DNA of 64,000 nucleotides from NCBI RefSeq assembly GCF_000292915.1, contig NC_018514.1:2356001-2420000 (forward strand), written 5' to 3'. Below, in pieces: positions 16,786 to 26,164 of this stretch. This DNA is from Burkholderia cepacia GG4. Lineage in GTDB: Bacteria; Pseudomonadota; Gammaproteobacteria; Burkholderiales; Burkholderiaceae. Positions within the stretch are counted from its first letter, which is position 1. Each line of letters starts with the position of its first letter. The translations under genes were made by a program, and so were the position numbers. The notes beneath the pieces were generated by a model. It was not told where the DNA came from, did no database searches, and saw nothing but the letters and a program-made list of their open reading frames with translations.

Positions 16786-17715
16786 ATGCTGCTGCGCCAT
16801 ATCAACTACTTCCTGGCCGTTGCCGAGCATCGCAGCTTCACGCGCGCCGCGGCCGCGCTGCACGTGTCGCAACCCGCGCTGTCGCAGCAGATCCGCCAGC
16901 TCGAGGACACGCTCGGCGCGCAGCTGTTCGACCGGACCGGCCGTGCCACGCGGCTGACCGACGCGGGCGACGTGTATTTCCGCTATGCGCGGCAGGCGCT
17001 GCACGATCTCGCGGAAGGCCGGCGGGCGATTCATGACGTGCAGGACCTGAGCCGCGGCTCGTTGCGTATCGCGGTCACACCGACCTTCACGAGCTATCTC
17101 GTCGGGCCGCTGGTCGATGCGTTCCACGGCCGCTATCCGGACGTGTCGCTGTCGGTGCGCGAGATGTCGCAGGAACGCATCGAGGCGGAGCTCGTCGACG
17201 ACGAGCTCGACGTCGGCATCGCGTTCGAGGACGTGCAGACCGCCGATATCGAAGTGCAGACGCTGCTGGTCGAAACGCTCGCGCTCGTCGTGAACCGCCG
17301 GCATACGTTCGCGAACAAGCGCACGGCCGGCCAGCGCGCGCTACGCGACGCGACGCTCGTGCTGCTCACGGCCGAATTCGCGACACGCGGCCAGATCGAC
17401 CGCTATTTCCGCGAGCACGACGTGCAGCCGCGCGTGCTGATGGAGGCCAATTCGATCGGCGCGGTGATCGAGATCGTGCGCCGCACGAATCTCGCGACGC
17501 TGCTGCCCGCGACGATCGCCGCCGAGCATGAGGACCTCGTCGCCGTCGCGCTCGATCCGGCGGTGCTGCGGCGTACCGCAGTGTTGTTGCAGCGCAAGGG
17601 GGCTTACCGCAGTGCTGCGGCGCGCGCGTTCGTCGAGCTGGCGCTCGCGCACGGGGCGGGAAAATCGAAGGGGGAAGGCGATGCGCGCACGCCACGCAAA
17701 AAGACGCCCGGCTGA
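16786..17715 (+). CDS. cynR: LysR-type regulator of the cyanate operon
   Basis: A 309-aa LysR regulator. Helix-turn-helix at about 17-46 ([20 protein letters not shown]), then an effector-binding periplasmic-protein-like domain from about 90. It starts 113 bp from cynT and reads away from it, the usual CynR arrangement, where cyanate activates the operon. ATG at 16786 follows AGGAACGGAC. The Lys/Arg-rich C-terminus runs into a weak hairpin (CGCCCG/CGGGCG, 17705-17728) that overlaps the stop. Confidence 0.9.
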   Translation: MLLRHINYFLAVAEHRSFTRAAAALHVSQPALSQQIRQLEDTLGAQLFDRTGRATRLTDAGDVYFRYARQALHDLAEGRRAIHDVQDLSRGSLRIAVTPTFTSYLVGPLVDAFHGRYPDVSLSVREMSQERIEAELVDDELDVGIAFEDVQTADIEVQTLLVETLALVVNRRHTFANKRTAGQRALRDATLVLLTAEFATRGQIDRYFREHDVQPRVLMEANSIGAVIEIVRRTNLATLLPATIAAEHEDLVAVALDPAVLRRTAVLLQRKGAYRSAAARAFVELALAHGAGKSKGEGDARTPRKKTPG

Positions 17716-17907
17716 ATGCCGACGGGCGGAATGAAGGGGTGAGCACATCACATGCAACCGCGACCGGATTCAGCGGCGGGCACGCCGACGCAGGCAGGAA
17801 TCAAGCCGCGGTCGCACAGGACGCACGAACCGTCCCGCGCGAGCGCCCGATCGTCGAAGCGACCGGCGTGCCCGCGTGACGTTGAATCGACGCGGAACGA
17901 CCGCGCG

Positions 17908-18108
17908 TCAGTTGTACCCGAGAATCGCCACTGCCGCGACATCCGGCCGATCGATCGTGCTGCCGACGAGCGACGTCATCGGCTCCTGCAGCACGGCCTG
18001 ATACGACGTCACGCGCTGCTCTTCCGGTGCGCCCGTGTCGTCCCACACCGGCTCGTCGAATGCGTCGAGGCCACTGAAAAACCCGGGTTGCGTTTGCGAA
18101 AAAGTCAT
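17908..18108 (-). CDS. 66-aa acidic hypothetical protein after the DUF3422 gene
   Basis: A short gene with a good ribosome site (AAAGGAG, 5 nt before the ATG at 18108), 30 bp downstream of the DUF3422 gene and on its strand. The product starts MTFSQTQPGFFSGLD and is rich in Asp, Glu, Pro, Val and Thr. It ends in a more hydrophobic tail, VAAVAILGYN. No signal peptide or cysteine. I do not recognise a family. A ribosomal peptide precursor was considered, but no maturation enzyme is near. Confidence 0.6.
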   Translation of the reverse strand: MTFSQTQPGFFSGLDAFDEPVWDDTGAPEEQRVTSYQAVLQEPMTSLVGSTIDRPDVAAVAILGYN

Positions 18109-18138
18109 CTCCACTCCTTTTGATAGGTCATCGATGTT

Positions 18139-19458
18139 CTAATTTGCCTGCTTCAACGCCGCCGCCTGCACGGGTGCGCCGTCATGCGCGGCCTCCGACC
18201 GCGCGAGCTGCGCGCGCGTGCGCCGCGTGATGTGAATCACCGCGAACACGACCGGCGCGATCAGCAGGCCTTCCGCCAGTTCGGGATCGACCGGCAGGTT
18301 CATCACGTGCAGCGCCTTGAACGCCGCGGTCGCGAGCGACAGCACGTAGTACGAAATGGCCGCCACCGACAGCCCTTCCACCGCGTGCTGCAGATGAAGC
18401 TGATTGCGCGCGGTGCGTTCCATGCCCGCCAGCAAGCGCGTCACGTCCTTTTCCTGCGCGAGATTTACGCGCGTGCGCAGCAGGTCGACCGCACGGGCGA
18501 TGCGCGCAGCGATCTGCTCGTGACGCGCCCACACGCTGCGGCAGGTTTCCATCGCCGGCGCGAAGCGCCGCTCCATGAATTCCGCGATCGTCGGCATGCC
18601 TTCGATGCGCTCCTCGCGCAGTTCGTGGATGCGCGCCAGCACGAGCTTCTCGTATGCACGCGACGCGCTGAAGCGGCCGCCGGACCCCGACAGCGCTTCG
18701 ACCCGCACCGCGAGATGCGTGAGCTTCACGAGCAATGCCGCGTCGTCGCTGTCGGCGCCGCTCGCATCCATCCGCTGCATCAGCGCATGCAGCGCCGCGT
18801 GGATCTCGTCGAGCTCGCGGCTCATCCGCCGCGCGACCGGCAACGCGAGCAGCGCCATCATCCGGTACGTTTCGATTTCATAGAGCCGCTGCAGCAGGCG
18901 GCCGCCCTGCTCCTCGCGGAAATCCTCGTCGACGACGAGAAAGCGCATGAAGCCGTCGTCGCGCACATGCCAGTCGCAGAACACCTTGCCGCCGCCGAGC
19001 ACGTTGCTGCCGACGAGCACGGGCCCGTCGATCCAGCGGCGCAGGTCGCCGCACACGAGCCGCGCAGCATCCCCCGACAGCAACTCCATGCGCACCGCAA
19101 CGAAGCGGATGCCGGCGAGCCGCGCGAACCACTCGGCCGGGATGCCTTCGATCGCGAGATCGTCGAAATAGCTGGTGTCGCGGCGCGGCGCGACGAACGT
19201 GAAGGTCGAGAATTCGGTGTGGCGTTCCCACTTCAGGTGCCAGCCGGACGGCGACTGCACCGCGTAGTGCGTCGCGCCCTCCTGCGGCGCGGCAATGCCG
19301 GTGTCGCGGCACAGCGCGTGCAGCAGCGTTTCGTGGAGGTCGGACTGGCCGTCCGCATAGATCGCGTAGTGGGTGAGCGACACGGCCTCGGCGAGCCGCA
19401 GGAACGGCCGGGCATGCAATTCCGCGGCCAGTGCGGCGCGCAACGGATGATCCATCAT
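18139..19458 (-). CDS. DUF3422 family membrane-anchored protein
   Basis: A 439-aa protein of the DUF3422 family. It begins DHPLRAALAAELHARPF, the family hallmark, followed by a mixed alpha/beta region with EVGTE-like HTEFSTFTF and, at about 225-370, helical and coiled-coil segments. Near the C-terminus two hydrophobic stretches (about 375-395 and 408-425) should anchor it in the inner membrane. The start is one of two adjacent ATGs at 19458/19455. A LysR gene is divergent from it, and a 66-aa gene follows. Function of the family is unknown. Confidence 0.88.
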   Translation of the reverse strand: MMDHPLRAALAAELHARPFLRLAEAVSLTHYAIYADGQSDLHETLLHALCRDTGIAAPQEGATHYAVQSPSGWHLKWERHTEFSTFTFVAPRRDTSYFDDLAIEGIPAEWFARLAGIRFVAVRMELLSGDAARLVCGDLRRWIDGPVLVGSNVLGGGKVFCDWHVRDDGFMRFLVVDEDFREEQGGRLLQRLYEIETYRMMALLALPVARRMSRELDEIHAALHALMQRMDASGADSDDAALLVKLTHLAVRVEALSGSGGRFSASRAYEKLVLARIHELREERIEGMPTIAEFMERRFAPAMETCRSVWARHEQIAARIARAVDLLRTRVNLAQEKDVTRLLAGMERTARNQLHLQHAVEGLSVAAISYYVLSLATAAFKALHVMNLPVDPELAEGLLIAPVVFAVIHITRRTRAQLARSEAAHDGAPVQAAALKQAN

Positions 19459-19619
19459 CGGTACACCACTCTTCCCTGTTCGACGCTGCGTGCCGGGCAG
19501 GCCGGCGAGATGGCCGCACCGCATCGCACGATGCGGCACGCTCGATGCCACTATGGCAGACACACAGCGACAATAAAAACGCATAATGCTGATCGTTACC
19601 TTCAGTTTTCCTGATACCG

Positions 19620-20495
19620 ATGAAGATGCTCGATCACGACGTGCTGGCCACCGTCGTCGCCGTCGCGGAAACCGGCAACATGACCCGCGCCGCCGAGGCC
19701 GTGAACCGCTCGCAGTCGGCCGTGAGCATGCAGATCAAGAGCCTCGAGGACGCGATCGGCCGGCCGCTGTTCGTGCGCAAGCCGCGCAGTATCGTGCTGA
19801 CCCGCGAAGGCGAGGTCTTGCTGGGATTTGCCAGACGAATGCTGGCGCTGCGCGACGAGGCGTGGGCGGCCGTGGTGCGGCCGGAAGTGACCGGCAAGGT
19901 CGTGATCGGCGTGCCGGACGACTATGCGTCGTCGCTGCTGCCGTCGGTGCTGAAGAAGTTCTCGGCCACCTATCCGAAGGTCGAGATCCAGGTGATCGGG
20001 CTGCCGAGCAGTGCGCTCGCGCCGCTGCTGAAGGACGGCACCGTCGATCTCGTGTGCGGCACGCGCATCAAGGGGCTGTCCGGCGACTTCATCCGCCACG
20101 AGCCGATGGCTTGGGCCGCAATGACGAACGGGCCGCGCGTGTGGGAGGAACGGCCGCTGCCGATCGCAGTGTTCATGCCGGGCAGCGTCGCGCGCGAGAA
20201 CGCGATCCGCAGCCTCGAACGCGCGAAGCTGCCGTTCCGCACGTCCTATGAAAGCCCGAGCCTGCTCGGCCTGCTCAGCATGGTCGAGGCCGGGCTCGCG
20301 GTCGCGCCGCTCGCGCGCTGCGCGATTCCCGCGCAGCTGTCGATGCTCGGCCGCTCGCACGGGCTGCCCGATTTGCCGCCGCTCGAGCTGATCCTCGCGC
20401 GCAGCACGAAATCGAAGCGCCCGCCGTGCGACTTTCTCGCGGAACAACTGATGGAAGACCTGCAGCGGCAAACCGGCCAGACCAGCGACGCCTGA
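19620..20495 (+). CDS. LysR-type regulator divergent from DUF3422
   Basis: A 291-aa LysR regulator with the helix-turn-helix at about 19-47 (NMTRAAEAVNRSQSAVSMQI) and an effector domain from about 90. The 161-bp divergent gap to the DUF3422 gene suggests it controls that gene; no other target is adjacent. Start at 19620, or the ATG two codons in. Effector unknown. Confidence 0.88.
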   Translation: MKMLDHDVLATVVAVAETGNMTRAAEAVNRSQSAVSMQIKSLEDAIGRPLFVRKPRSIVLTREGEVLLGFARRMLALRDEAWAAVVRPEVTGKVVIGVPDDYASSLLPSVLKKFSATYPKVEIQVIGLPSSALAPLLKDGTVDLVCGTRIKGLSGDFIRHEPMAWAAMTNGPRVWEERPLPIAVFMPGSVARENAIRSLERAKLPFRTSYESPSLLGLLSMVEAGLAVAPLARCAIPAQLSMLGRSHGLPDLPPLELILARSTKSKRPPCDFLAEQLMEDLQRQTGQTSDA

Positions 20496-20525
20496 GCGGC
20501 GACCAGGCGTGCGCCGCCGGCACCG

Positions 20526-21092
20526 TCACGGACCGCCCGGCCGCAGCTGGCCGGCCACGAGCAAGGCCGCGTTGACGATGGCCGCCACCGTGTCGACGAG
20601 CGCTTCCAGCGTGTCGCCGTGCAAGTGCCGCCCGGCCGGCGGGATGCATTCGTGGCGCCTGCCGCCCCACTGCGACCCGGCCGTCGCCGACAGCGTCGCG
20701 CCGAACCGGTTGCCATGCCGCCGGCCGAAGATGCCGACGCGCTGTTCGCCCATATAAGCCTGCTCGGGGAGAAATAGCCGGATCTCGACCGCGACCTGGT
20801 CGGGGTCGCCGGCACGCGTGTTCGCATCGACCGACGGCGCGAACGCCTTCGCGATGCGCAGCGTCACGTGCGAATCCCATGCGGCCAGCGGGCCGCCGGC
20901 CGCGTCGACGCGCTCGATGTCGACCGACCACTGATGGCGATCCGGCACCCGGATCGCCTGGCGCAGCAGCACATCTGCCGCGTGAACCGTCATCAGCAAC
21001 TGCCGGGCAAGCTGCGGGCCCGACGGCAGCGTCACCCCGCGCGCGCGGCCGCTTGCCTGACGCGCGGTGCGCACTTCTTCCGTGAGATACAT
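20526..21092 (-). CDS. hypothetical protein, 188 aa
   Basis: No family recognised. The start is the ATG at 21092 behind GGGAGG. The N-terminal third is helical (SGPQLARQLLMTVHAADVLLRQ). The middle has alternating strands (HVTLRIAKAF, DPDQVAVEIRLFL), then a Gly/Arg-rich loop and a C-terminal helix. No signal peptide. It lies 118 bp downstream of another unknown gene on the same strand and may be co-transcribed with it. Confidence 0.65.
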   Translation of the reverse strand: MYLTEEVRTARQASGRARGVTLPSGPQLARQLLMTVHAADVLLRQAIRVPDRHQWSVDIERVDAAGGPLAAWDSHVTLRIAKAFAPSVDANTRAGDPDQVAVEIRLFLPEQAYMGEQRVGIFGRRHGNRFGATLSATAGSQWGGRRHECIPPAGRHLHGDTLEALVDTVAAIVNAALLVAGQLRPGGP

Positions 21093-21210
21093 CGATCCTC
21101 CCTGTCGAGGGCCGGCGCCGCGTACGACGCGACGCACGAACGTCCGCCGCAGCCGGCCGGCGGACAGCACGGCGACCGGTGAAACGGCTGCCGCGGGAAC
21201 TCAAGAGCAA

Positions 21211-21576
21211 TCAGCGTGCCGCGGCCGAACGGGCCTGCGGGCCGACGCGCAGCCGGCGGGCGACCGGACCGATCACCGCGTCGGCCTGCTGCGCGATCAG
21301 CATGTGCAGCGTGAAGTCGAGATCCTCCGCCGCGATGTCGAACTGCACGTGGATCACGTCGCGCACGGTGCGCGCGCTGACCACATAGACGCCGAGCGGA
21401 GAACGCAGCAGCGCCGCGAGCCGGGCATGCGCGAGCGCGAGGGAGTCGGCCGTCAGCGTGACGGGCAGCTGCAGGCGCGGGCGCGGCGGCGGCAAGGGTG
21501 TGACGTTGCTGCATGCGCCGTCACGGCGTTGACGACCGGCGACGTCGAACCCGGGTACGGGATGGATGAAGGTCAT
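21211..21576 (-). CDS. hypothetical protein, 121 aa
   Basis: A small protein with a disordered N-terminus ending PLPPPRPRLQLP. A possible beta-alpha-beta fold follows (SPLGVYVVSARTVRDVIHVQFDI, then FTLHMLIAQQADAVIGPVARR), somewhat like an ACT or ferredoxin fold. The start is the ATG at 21576; the ribosome site is weak. It probably shares a transcript with the 188-aa gene downstream. No function can be given. Confidence 0.55.
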   Translation of the reverse strand: MTFIHPVPGFDVAGRQRRDGACSNVTPLPPPRPRLQLPVTLTADSLALAHARLAALLRSPLGVYVVSARTVRDVIHVQFDIAAEDLDFTLHMLIAQQADAVIGPVARRLRVGPQARSAAAR

Positions 21577-21881
21577 GGCGCGGACGGAAGCCGTCCCGGC
21601 TGTTGGACACATCCGCAGCTTAGAAGCCCCGGCATAAATGCCGTGCAAAAAAACGGCATGGCGGTGCAAAAAACGGCCTGCCGGGCGGCCGGCACGGCCT
21701 CGCCGGGTTGCGCTGCGGCCCCCCCGTCAACGATGACAGGTCAACCGCCGGCGATCCGCCGATACACTATGTGCCACCTCGACGTCCGGCATCCGCGATG
21801 CCGGACGTCGCTTTCATTGCGCGCACGATCCGCCACGTCTGCGGCGGCCCGCCTGCCATGCGCGCATTCCGCCCCGATCCG

Positions 21882-22703
21882 ATGGAGTCTCACTTGAACA
21901 ACTGGCGCCGCACGCTGTTCGCCTTCGCCGCCGGCCTGCTGGCCGCCGCATCCGCGCATGCCCACCCCGTCTGCACCGTCGTCGCCGATGCCGCGACCGG
22001 CCAGATGCTCGTACAGCACGGCGACTGCGCAACGCGCGTGACGTCGGCATCGACGTTCAAGGTCGCGATCAGCCTGATGGGCTTCGACGCCGGCGTGCTG
22101 AAGGACGAGCATACGCCGACGCTCGACTTCCACGCCGGCTACCCCGATTGGGGCGGCGCGCCGTGGCGCGAGCCGACCGACCCGGCGCGCTGGATGAAGC
22201 TGTCGATCTTCTGGTATTCGGAACAGGTCGCGCAGGCACTCGGGCCGGCACGCTTCCAGCAATACACGAGCGCGTTCGGCTACGGCAACGCCGACGTCAC
22301 CAGCAAGCAGGGCGAGCTGAGCGGCGTGATGGGCGCGTGGGCCAACTCGTCGCTGCAGATCTCGCCGCTCGAGCAGGTCGCGTTCATGCGCAAGATCGTG
22401 CAGCGGACGCTGCCCGTCAGCACGCACGCGTACGACATGACCGCGCGCATCACGCGGCTCGACGCACAACCGGGCGGCTGGACCGTGCACGGCAAGACGG
22501 GCACCGGCTCGCCGGGCTTCAAGTACGACGGCGCGCACGCATACGGCTGGTTCGTCGGCTGGGCGACCAAGGGACCGCGCACGCTCGTGTTCGCCAACCT
22601 GATCCAGGACGACCACCAGCAACAGCCGGGCGCGGGCATGCGTTCGCGCGACGCATTCCTCGCAGCGCTGCCGGCGCTCGCCGAACCGGGCCGGCCGCAA
22701 TGA
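21882..22703 (+). CDS. class D (OXA-type) beta-lactamase
   Basis: A serine beta-lactamase of about 270 aa exported by a signal peptide ending ASAHA. Class D motifs, numbered from the ATG at 21882: STFK at 57-60 (nucleophile Ser57, carbamylated Lys60), SIF at 108-110 in the S-x-V position, YGN at 134-136, and KTGTG at 205-209. A TTG at 21894 has a better ribosome site (GGAG, 6-nt gap) than the ATG, so the true start may be four codons later. The stop overlaps the ATG of an acyltransferase. It would hydrolyse penicillins in the periplasm; spectrum is not predictable. Confidence 0.9.
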   Translation: MESHLNNWRRTLFAFAAGLLAAASAHAHPVCTVVADAATGQMLVQHGDCATRVTSASTFKVAISLMGFDAGVLKDEHTPTLDFHAGYPDWGGAPWREPTDPARWMKLSIFWYSEQVAQALGPARFQQYTSAFGYGNADVTSKQGELSGVMGAWANSSLQISPLEQVAFMRKIVQRTLPVSTHAYDMTARITRLDAQPGGWTVHGKTGTGSPGFKYDGAHAYGWFVGWATKGPRTLVFANLIQDDHQQQPGAGMRSRDAFLAALPALAEPGRPQ

Positions 22704-23839
22704 CCGCCGGGCCGCGCAATGCGCGGATCGACGTGCTGCGCGGCGTGTCGATCCTGCTCGTGCTGCTGCATCACTTCAACATCCCGTATTCGCTGCGCGA
22801 CACGTCCGTCGCGCGCATGTTCGGCTGGGATGCGGTGCATGCGGTCGTCCGCAACGGCAACTACGGCGTGACGATGTTCTTCGTGATCTCGGGCTACCTG
22901 ATCACGTCGAATGCGCGGCGCCGCTGGGGCAGCCTCGGCGCGCTCGACGTGCGCGCGTTCTACGTGTCGCGCATCGCGCGCATCGTCCCGTGCCTGCTCC
23001 TGCTGCTCGCGCTCGTCAACGGACTGGCCGCGGCCGGCGTGCCGATCTTCGCGAACCACGCGCCGCAAGGTATCGCCGTGTCGTTCTGGCTCGTCAACCT
23101 CGCGTCGCTGACGTTCTGGATGAACGTGCTGATCGGCGCGTACGGATGGGTCAACTACGCGCTCGGCGTGCTGTGGTCGCTGTCGGTCGAGGAGGTGTTC
23201 TACCTGTCGTTTCCGTTGCTGTGCATCGCTCTGCGCCGCGACACGCGGCTGTTCGCGTTCTGGCTGGTGATGGTCGCGATCGGCCCCGTGTACCGCTTCA
23301 CCCATGCGGGCGACGAAGGCGGATTCCTGTACGCGTATTTCGCGTGCTTCGACGGGATCGCGATCGGCTGCTGCACCGCGTTGCTGGCCGGGCGCGCACG
23401 CTGGCAGGTGCTCGCGGCAGCGCCCGTGCAATGGCTGATGGCGATCGCGATGGCCGCGTTCTATCTCGCATGGCCGATCGCGCAAAGCCACGTCGTCGGC
23501 GTATCCGCGATGGCGCTCGGCACCGCCGTGCTGCTGATCGGTGCGCATGCCAAGGGCGAGCGCGCAGCGGGCCGCGTGCTCGCGCCGCTGCGCTGGAGCG
23601 GCCGGTTCAGCTACGAGCTGTACCTGTTCCACCTGATCGCGCTCGGCGCGCTGCGCACGCTGTGGCCGCCGTCCACCACGCACGGCGACGGCAAGCTCGC
23701 GTTGCTGATCGCGTACCTGATGCTGTCCGCCGGATTGAGCGCGATCATCGCGCGCGGCTACGCGACGCCGCTCGACCGCCTCATCAAGCGGGTTGCGTCG
23801 CGACCTGCGGCGCGTGAGACGGACGGCGCGCGCGTCTAG
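22700..23839 (+). CDS. acyltransferase 3 family membrane protein (OafA/NodX-like)
   Basis: A 379-aa integral membrane protein with about ten transmembrane helices. It opens with RIDVLRGVSILLVLLHHFN, where the first-helix Arg and the His pair are the conserved residues of the family; a second conserved piece is SVEEVFYLSFPLL. Such proteins move acetyl or other acyl groups onto O-antigen, peptidoglycan or exported sugars. It starts inside the beta-lactamase stop (ATGA), so the two are translationally coupled. The linkage to a beta-lactamase is unusual. Confidence 0.9.
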   Translation: MTAGPRNARIDVLRGVSILLVLLHHFNIPYSLRDTSVARMFGWDAVHAVVRNGNYGVTMFFVISGYLITSNARRRWGSLGALDVRAFYVSRIARIVPCLLLLLALVNGLAAAGVPIFANHAPQGIAVSFWLVNLASLTFWMNVLIGAYGWVNYALGVLWSLSVEEVFYLSFPLLCIALRRDTRLFAFWLVMVAIGPVYRFTHAGDEGGFLYAYFACFDGIAIGCCTALLAGRARWQVLAAAPVQWLMAIAMAAFYLAWPIAQSHVVGVSAMALGTAVLLIGAHAKGERAAGRVLAPLRWSGRFSYELYLFHLIALGALRTLWPPSTTHGDGKLALLIAYLMLSAGLSAIIARGYATPLDRLIKRVASRPAARETDGARV

Positions 23840-23963
23840 CGCGTCATCGGCCACCCATGCCGCGTGGCGGCGGAACAGAAAAATCGGCCAGGGCCCGGCC
23901 GTATCGCACGACGCTTCGCACGATCCGGCCGGCCTGACCGCAAGGCCCACCTACGAAGGTCGA

Positions 23964-24707
23964 TCAGTCCAGATAGTCCGCGTATTCCTTGCGTGAATAG
24001 CTGGCGAGCGTCTGCCACGGCAACGCGTCCCGCCGCGCGGCCGGTGCCGGCGTCAACGTCAGCTTGCGCACGACGCGGCCGTCGGCACTGCGGTATTCGA
24101 CCGACAGCGGTGCCTGCAGCCGGTCGCTCCACAGGATCCGGTTCACGCCGCGCGCGCCGGGCGTATCCACGGCCTGCTCGTACCAGACAGTGCCGGGCGC
24201 GTCGCCGCGCTTCGCGACCGCGAGCCGCTTCAGCTGCGACGGCGGCGTCACGTAGTACGCGTTGTCCCACGACCCGTCGAAGCCCGTGGTTTCGTACTCG
24301 GCCGGCGGCACGCTGACGACCGTCCGGTTCGCCGCATCCACGTACTCGATGCGCGCCGTCTTGCCGTCCCAGGTGACGTGCCGCGCAGCCGCCTGGAAGT
24401 TGAAGTGCTTGTGGCCCGCGTGCGCGGCAGCCGGCTGCACGCCGGCGCGCCGGCCCGCGTCGTGGTCATGATCGTGGTCGTGATCGTCGTCATGCGCGCC
24501 GCCCGCCGCCGCGGCGGGCAGCACGCGTTCGACCCACACATGCCCGTCGCGCCGTACCATCCGTTCGCGATACAGCGTGGTCCGCGTCACGCCGTCGGCC
24601 GTCACCGTGCGGCTTTCGTGCACCAGCACGGCGTCGAGATCCGCCGCCGCGAAGGCGGGCAGTGCGGCCAATCCGCAGGCGAGCGCACCGAGAAACTGGC
24701 GTTTCAT
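23964..24707 (-). CDS. exported His-rich protein downstream of alkaline phosphatases
   Basis: A 247-aa protein with a signal peptide (MKRQFLGALACGLAALPAFA). An internal His/Asp stretch at about 73-83 (DDDHDHDHDHD), plus HAGHKHF, should bind Zn or another divalent metal in the periplasm. The rest is beta-rich (ARIEYVDAANRTVVSVP). It lies 33 bp after phoA, so it is the third gene of the phosphatase operon. It might deliver metal to the phosphatases, which need Zn and Mg. No named family recognised. Confidence 0.75.
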   Translation of the reverse strand: MKRQFLGALACGLAALPAFAAADLDAVLVHESRTVTADGVTRTTLYRERMVRRDGHVWVERVLPAAAAGGAHDDDHDHDHDHDAGRRAGVQPAAAHAGHKHFNFQAAARHVTWDGKTARIEYVDAANRTVVSVPPAEYETTGFDGSWDNAYYVTPPSQLKRLAVAKRGDAPGTVWYEQAVDTPGARGVNRILWSDRLQAPLSVEYRSADGRVVRKLTLTPAPAARRDALPWQTLASYSRKEYADYLD

Positions 24708-24740
24708 CGAAGGTTCCCGTTCATCGTCAAGTCGCCGGGC

Positions 24741-26132
24741 TCAGAAACCGAACGCCGAGCGCACGAGACCGAACACCTTCGTGTTGTCGATCGTGCCCTT
24801 GAACGCCTTCGCGTCCGCGCCGTCGGCAAACAGCATCACGTCGCCGCCGCCGTGCGTCTCCGAACCCGCGCTGCCCATCCGCACGCCGACTTCCTGCAGA
24901 TACGCTTCGTTCATCGCGGTGGCCGAATCGACCGACGCGCGCACGTTCGGCCGGTTCGCGCCGTTGCCGAACACCAGCGTCGTGTAGGTATTGCCGTCGG
25001 CATCCTTGCTCGGCTGGCCGTCGCGATAGTTGCGGCTGATGTCGAGAATCGGATTGCCGCGCTTCGAATAGCCGTTGATCGTCATCGTGTGGTCGTGGTC
25101 GGCCGTCACGACGATCAGCGTATTCGACAGGTCGACCTTCGACAGCGCGACGCGAATCGCTTCGTCGAATGCCGCCGTATCCTCGAGCGCGCGCTTCGCG
25201 TTGGTGCCGTGCAGCGCGTGATCGATCCGGCCGCCTTCGACCATCAGGAAATAGCCGTTCGAGTTCTTCGACAGCACGTCGATCGCCTTCGACGTCATGT
25301 CGGCGAGGCTCGGCTGCGACGGCCCTTCACCCTTGCCCGCCACGCGGTCGAGTTCGTACTCGAGATGGCTCGTCGAACTGAACAGGCCGACCAGCTTGCC
25401 GTTGCCGGCCTGCGCGAGCTGGTCCTTGTTCGCCACGACCGTGTAGCCCTTCGTCTTCATCTCGTCGAGCAGGTTGCGCCCGTCCGCGCGACCGCGCTTG
25501 TTGGTCACCGGATCGAACGGCGTCCAGTGATTGCGGCCGCCGCCCATCAGCACGTCGACGCCGTCGCCGAGTGCCGTGTTGTAGCCGGCGCCGCCCGGCG
25601 CAGCCTGCGCGGCGATGTCGTACTGCGCATCGCGATGGCAGATGTGCGAATAGGTCGCGGCCGGCGTCGCGTGCGTGAGCTCGGTCGTCGTGATCGCGCC
25701 GACCGCCTTGCCGCGCGACTTCGCCAGCTCCAGCAGCGTCGCGACCGGCTGGCCGTTGCCCGGCGCGCAGTGGTTGACGGTCTTGTTGCCGTTGACGTCG
25801 CTGCCCGGCGCGACCGCGCGCGTGTCGGACGACATCGACAGCACTTCGTTGTTCATCTTCACACCGGTCATGTACGCGGCCATCGACGGCGCGCTGTCGG
25901 TCGTCTGCGCGTCGTTCGAGAAGGTCTTGACGCGCGCGGTGCGGGCCAGCTTCTCCATCGTCAGTTGTCCCGACTCACCGACCTTGTAGATCCGGCTCGC
26001 CGTCACGGTCGTCGGCCCCATGCCGTCGCCGAGAAAGAAAATCACGTTCTTCGCCTGGCCGGCGGCCTGCGCCGGGCTGCATGCGAAACCCACGGCGGCC
26101 AGCGCCGCCGCGATGCACTTGATGGTCGACAT
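24741..26132 (-). CDS. phoA: periplasmic alkaline phosphatase
   Basis: A 463-aa alkaline phosphatase. Signal peptide ending SPAQA, then KNVIFFLGDGMG with the metal-binding Asp, nucleophile Ser in TDSAPSM, VEGGRIDHALH and VVTADHDHT for further ligands, and a final ETHGGGDV His. It hydrolyses phosphomonoesters in the periplasm. The start is the ATG at 26132. It lies 32 bp after a paralogue that carries a lipobox. Expression under phosphate starvation is expected, but a clear PhoB box was not found. Confidence 0.94.
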   Translation of the reverse strand: MSTIKCIAAALAAVGFACSPAQAAGQAKNVIFFLGDGMGPTTVTASRIYKVGESGQLTMEKLARTARVKTFSNDAQTTDSAPSMAAYMTGVKMNNEVLSMSSDTRAVAPGSDVNGNKTVNHCAPGNGQPVATLLELAKSRGKAVGAITTTELTHATPAATYSHICHRDAQYDIAAQAAPGGAGYNTALGDGVDVLMGGGRNHWTPFDPVTNKRGRADGRNLLDEMKTKGYTVVANKDQLAQAGNGKLVGLFSSTSHLEYELDRVAGKGEGPSQPSLADMTSKAIDVLSKNSNGYFLMVEGGRIDHALHGTNAKRALEDTAAFDEAIRVALSKVDLSNTLIVVTADHDHTMTINGYSKRGNPILDISRNYRDGQPSKDADGNTYTTLVFGNGANRPNVRASVDSATAMNEAYLQEVGVRMGSAGSETHGGGDVMLFADGADAKAFKGTIDNTKVFGLVRSAFGF

Positions 26133-26164
26133 CCTGTATTCCCCTGTACCCGTGTTGTCGGCGC

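Noticed and set aside
17908..18108. The 66-aa product ends with a stretch that could be read as a lasso-peptide core (Gly, then Asp seven residues on, ending GYN).
   Set aside because: No lasso protease or cyclase gene is nearby, and the leader lacks the Thr expected just before the core. Resemblance is probably chance.
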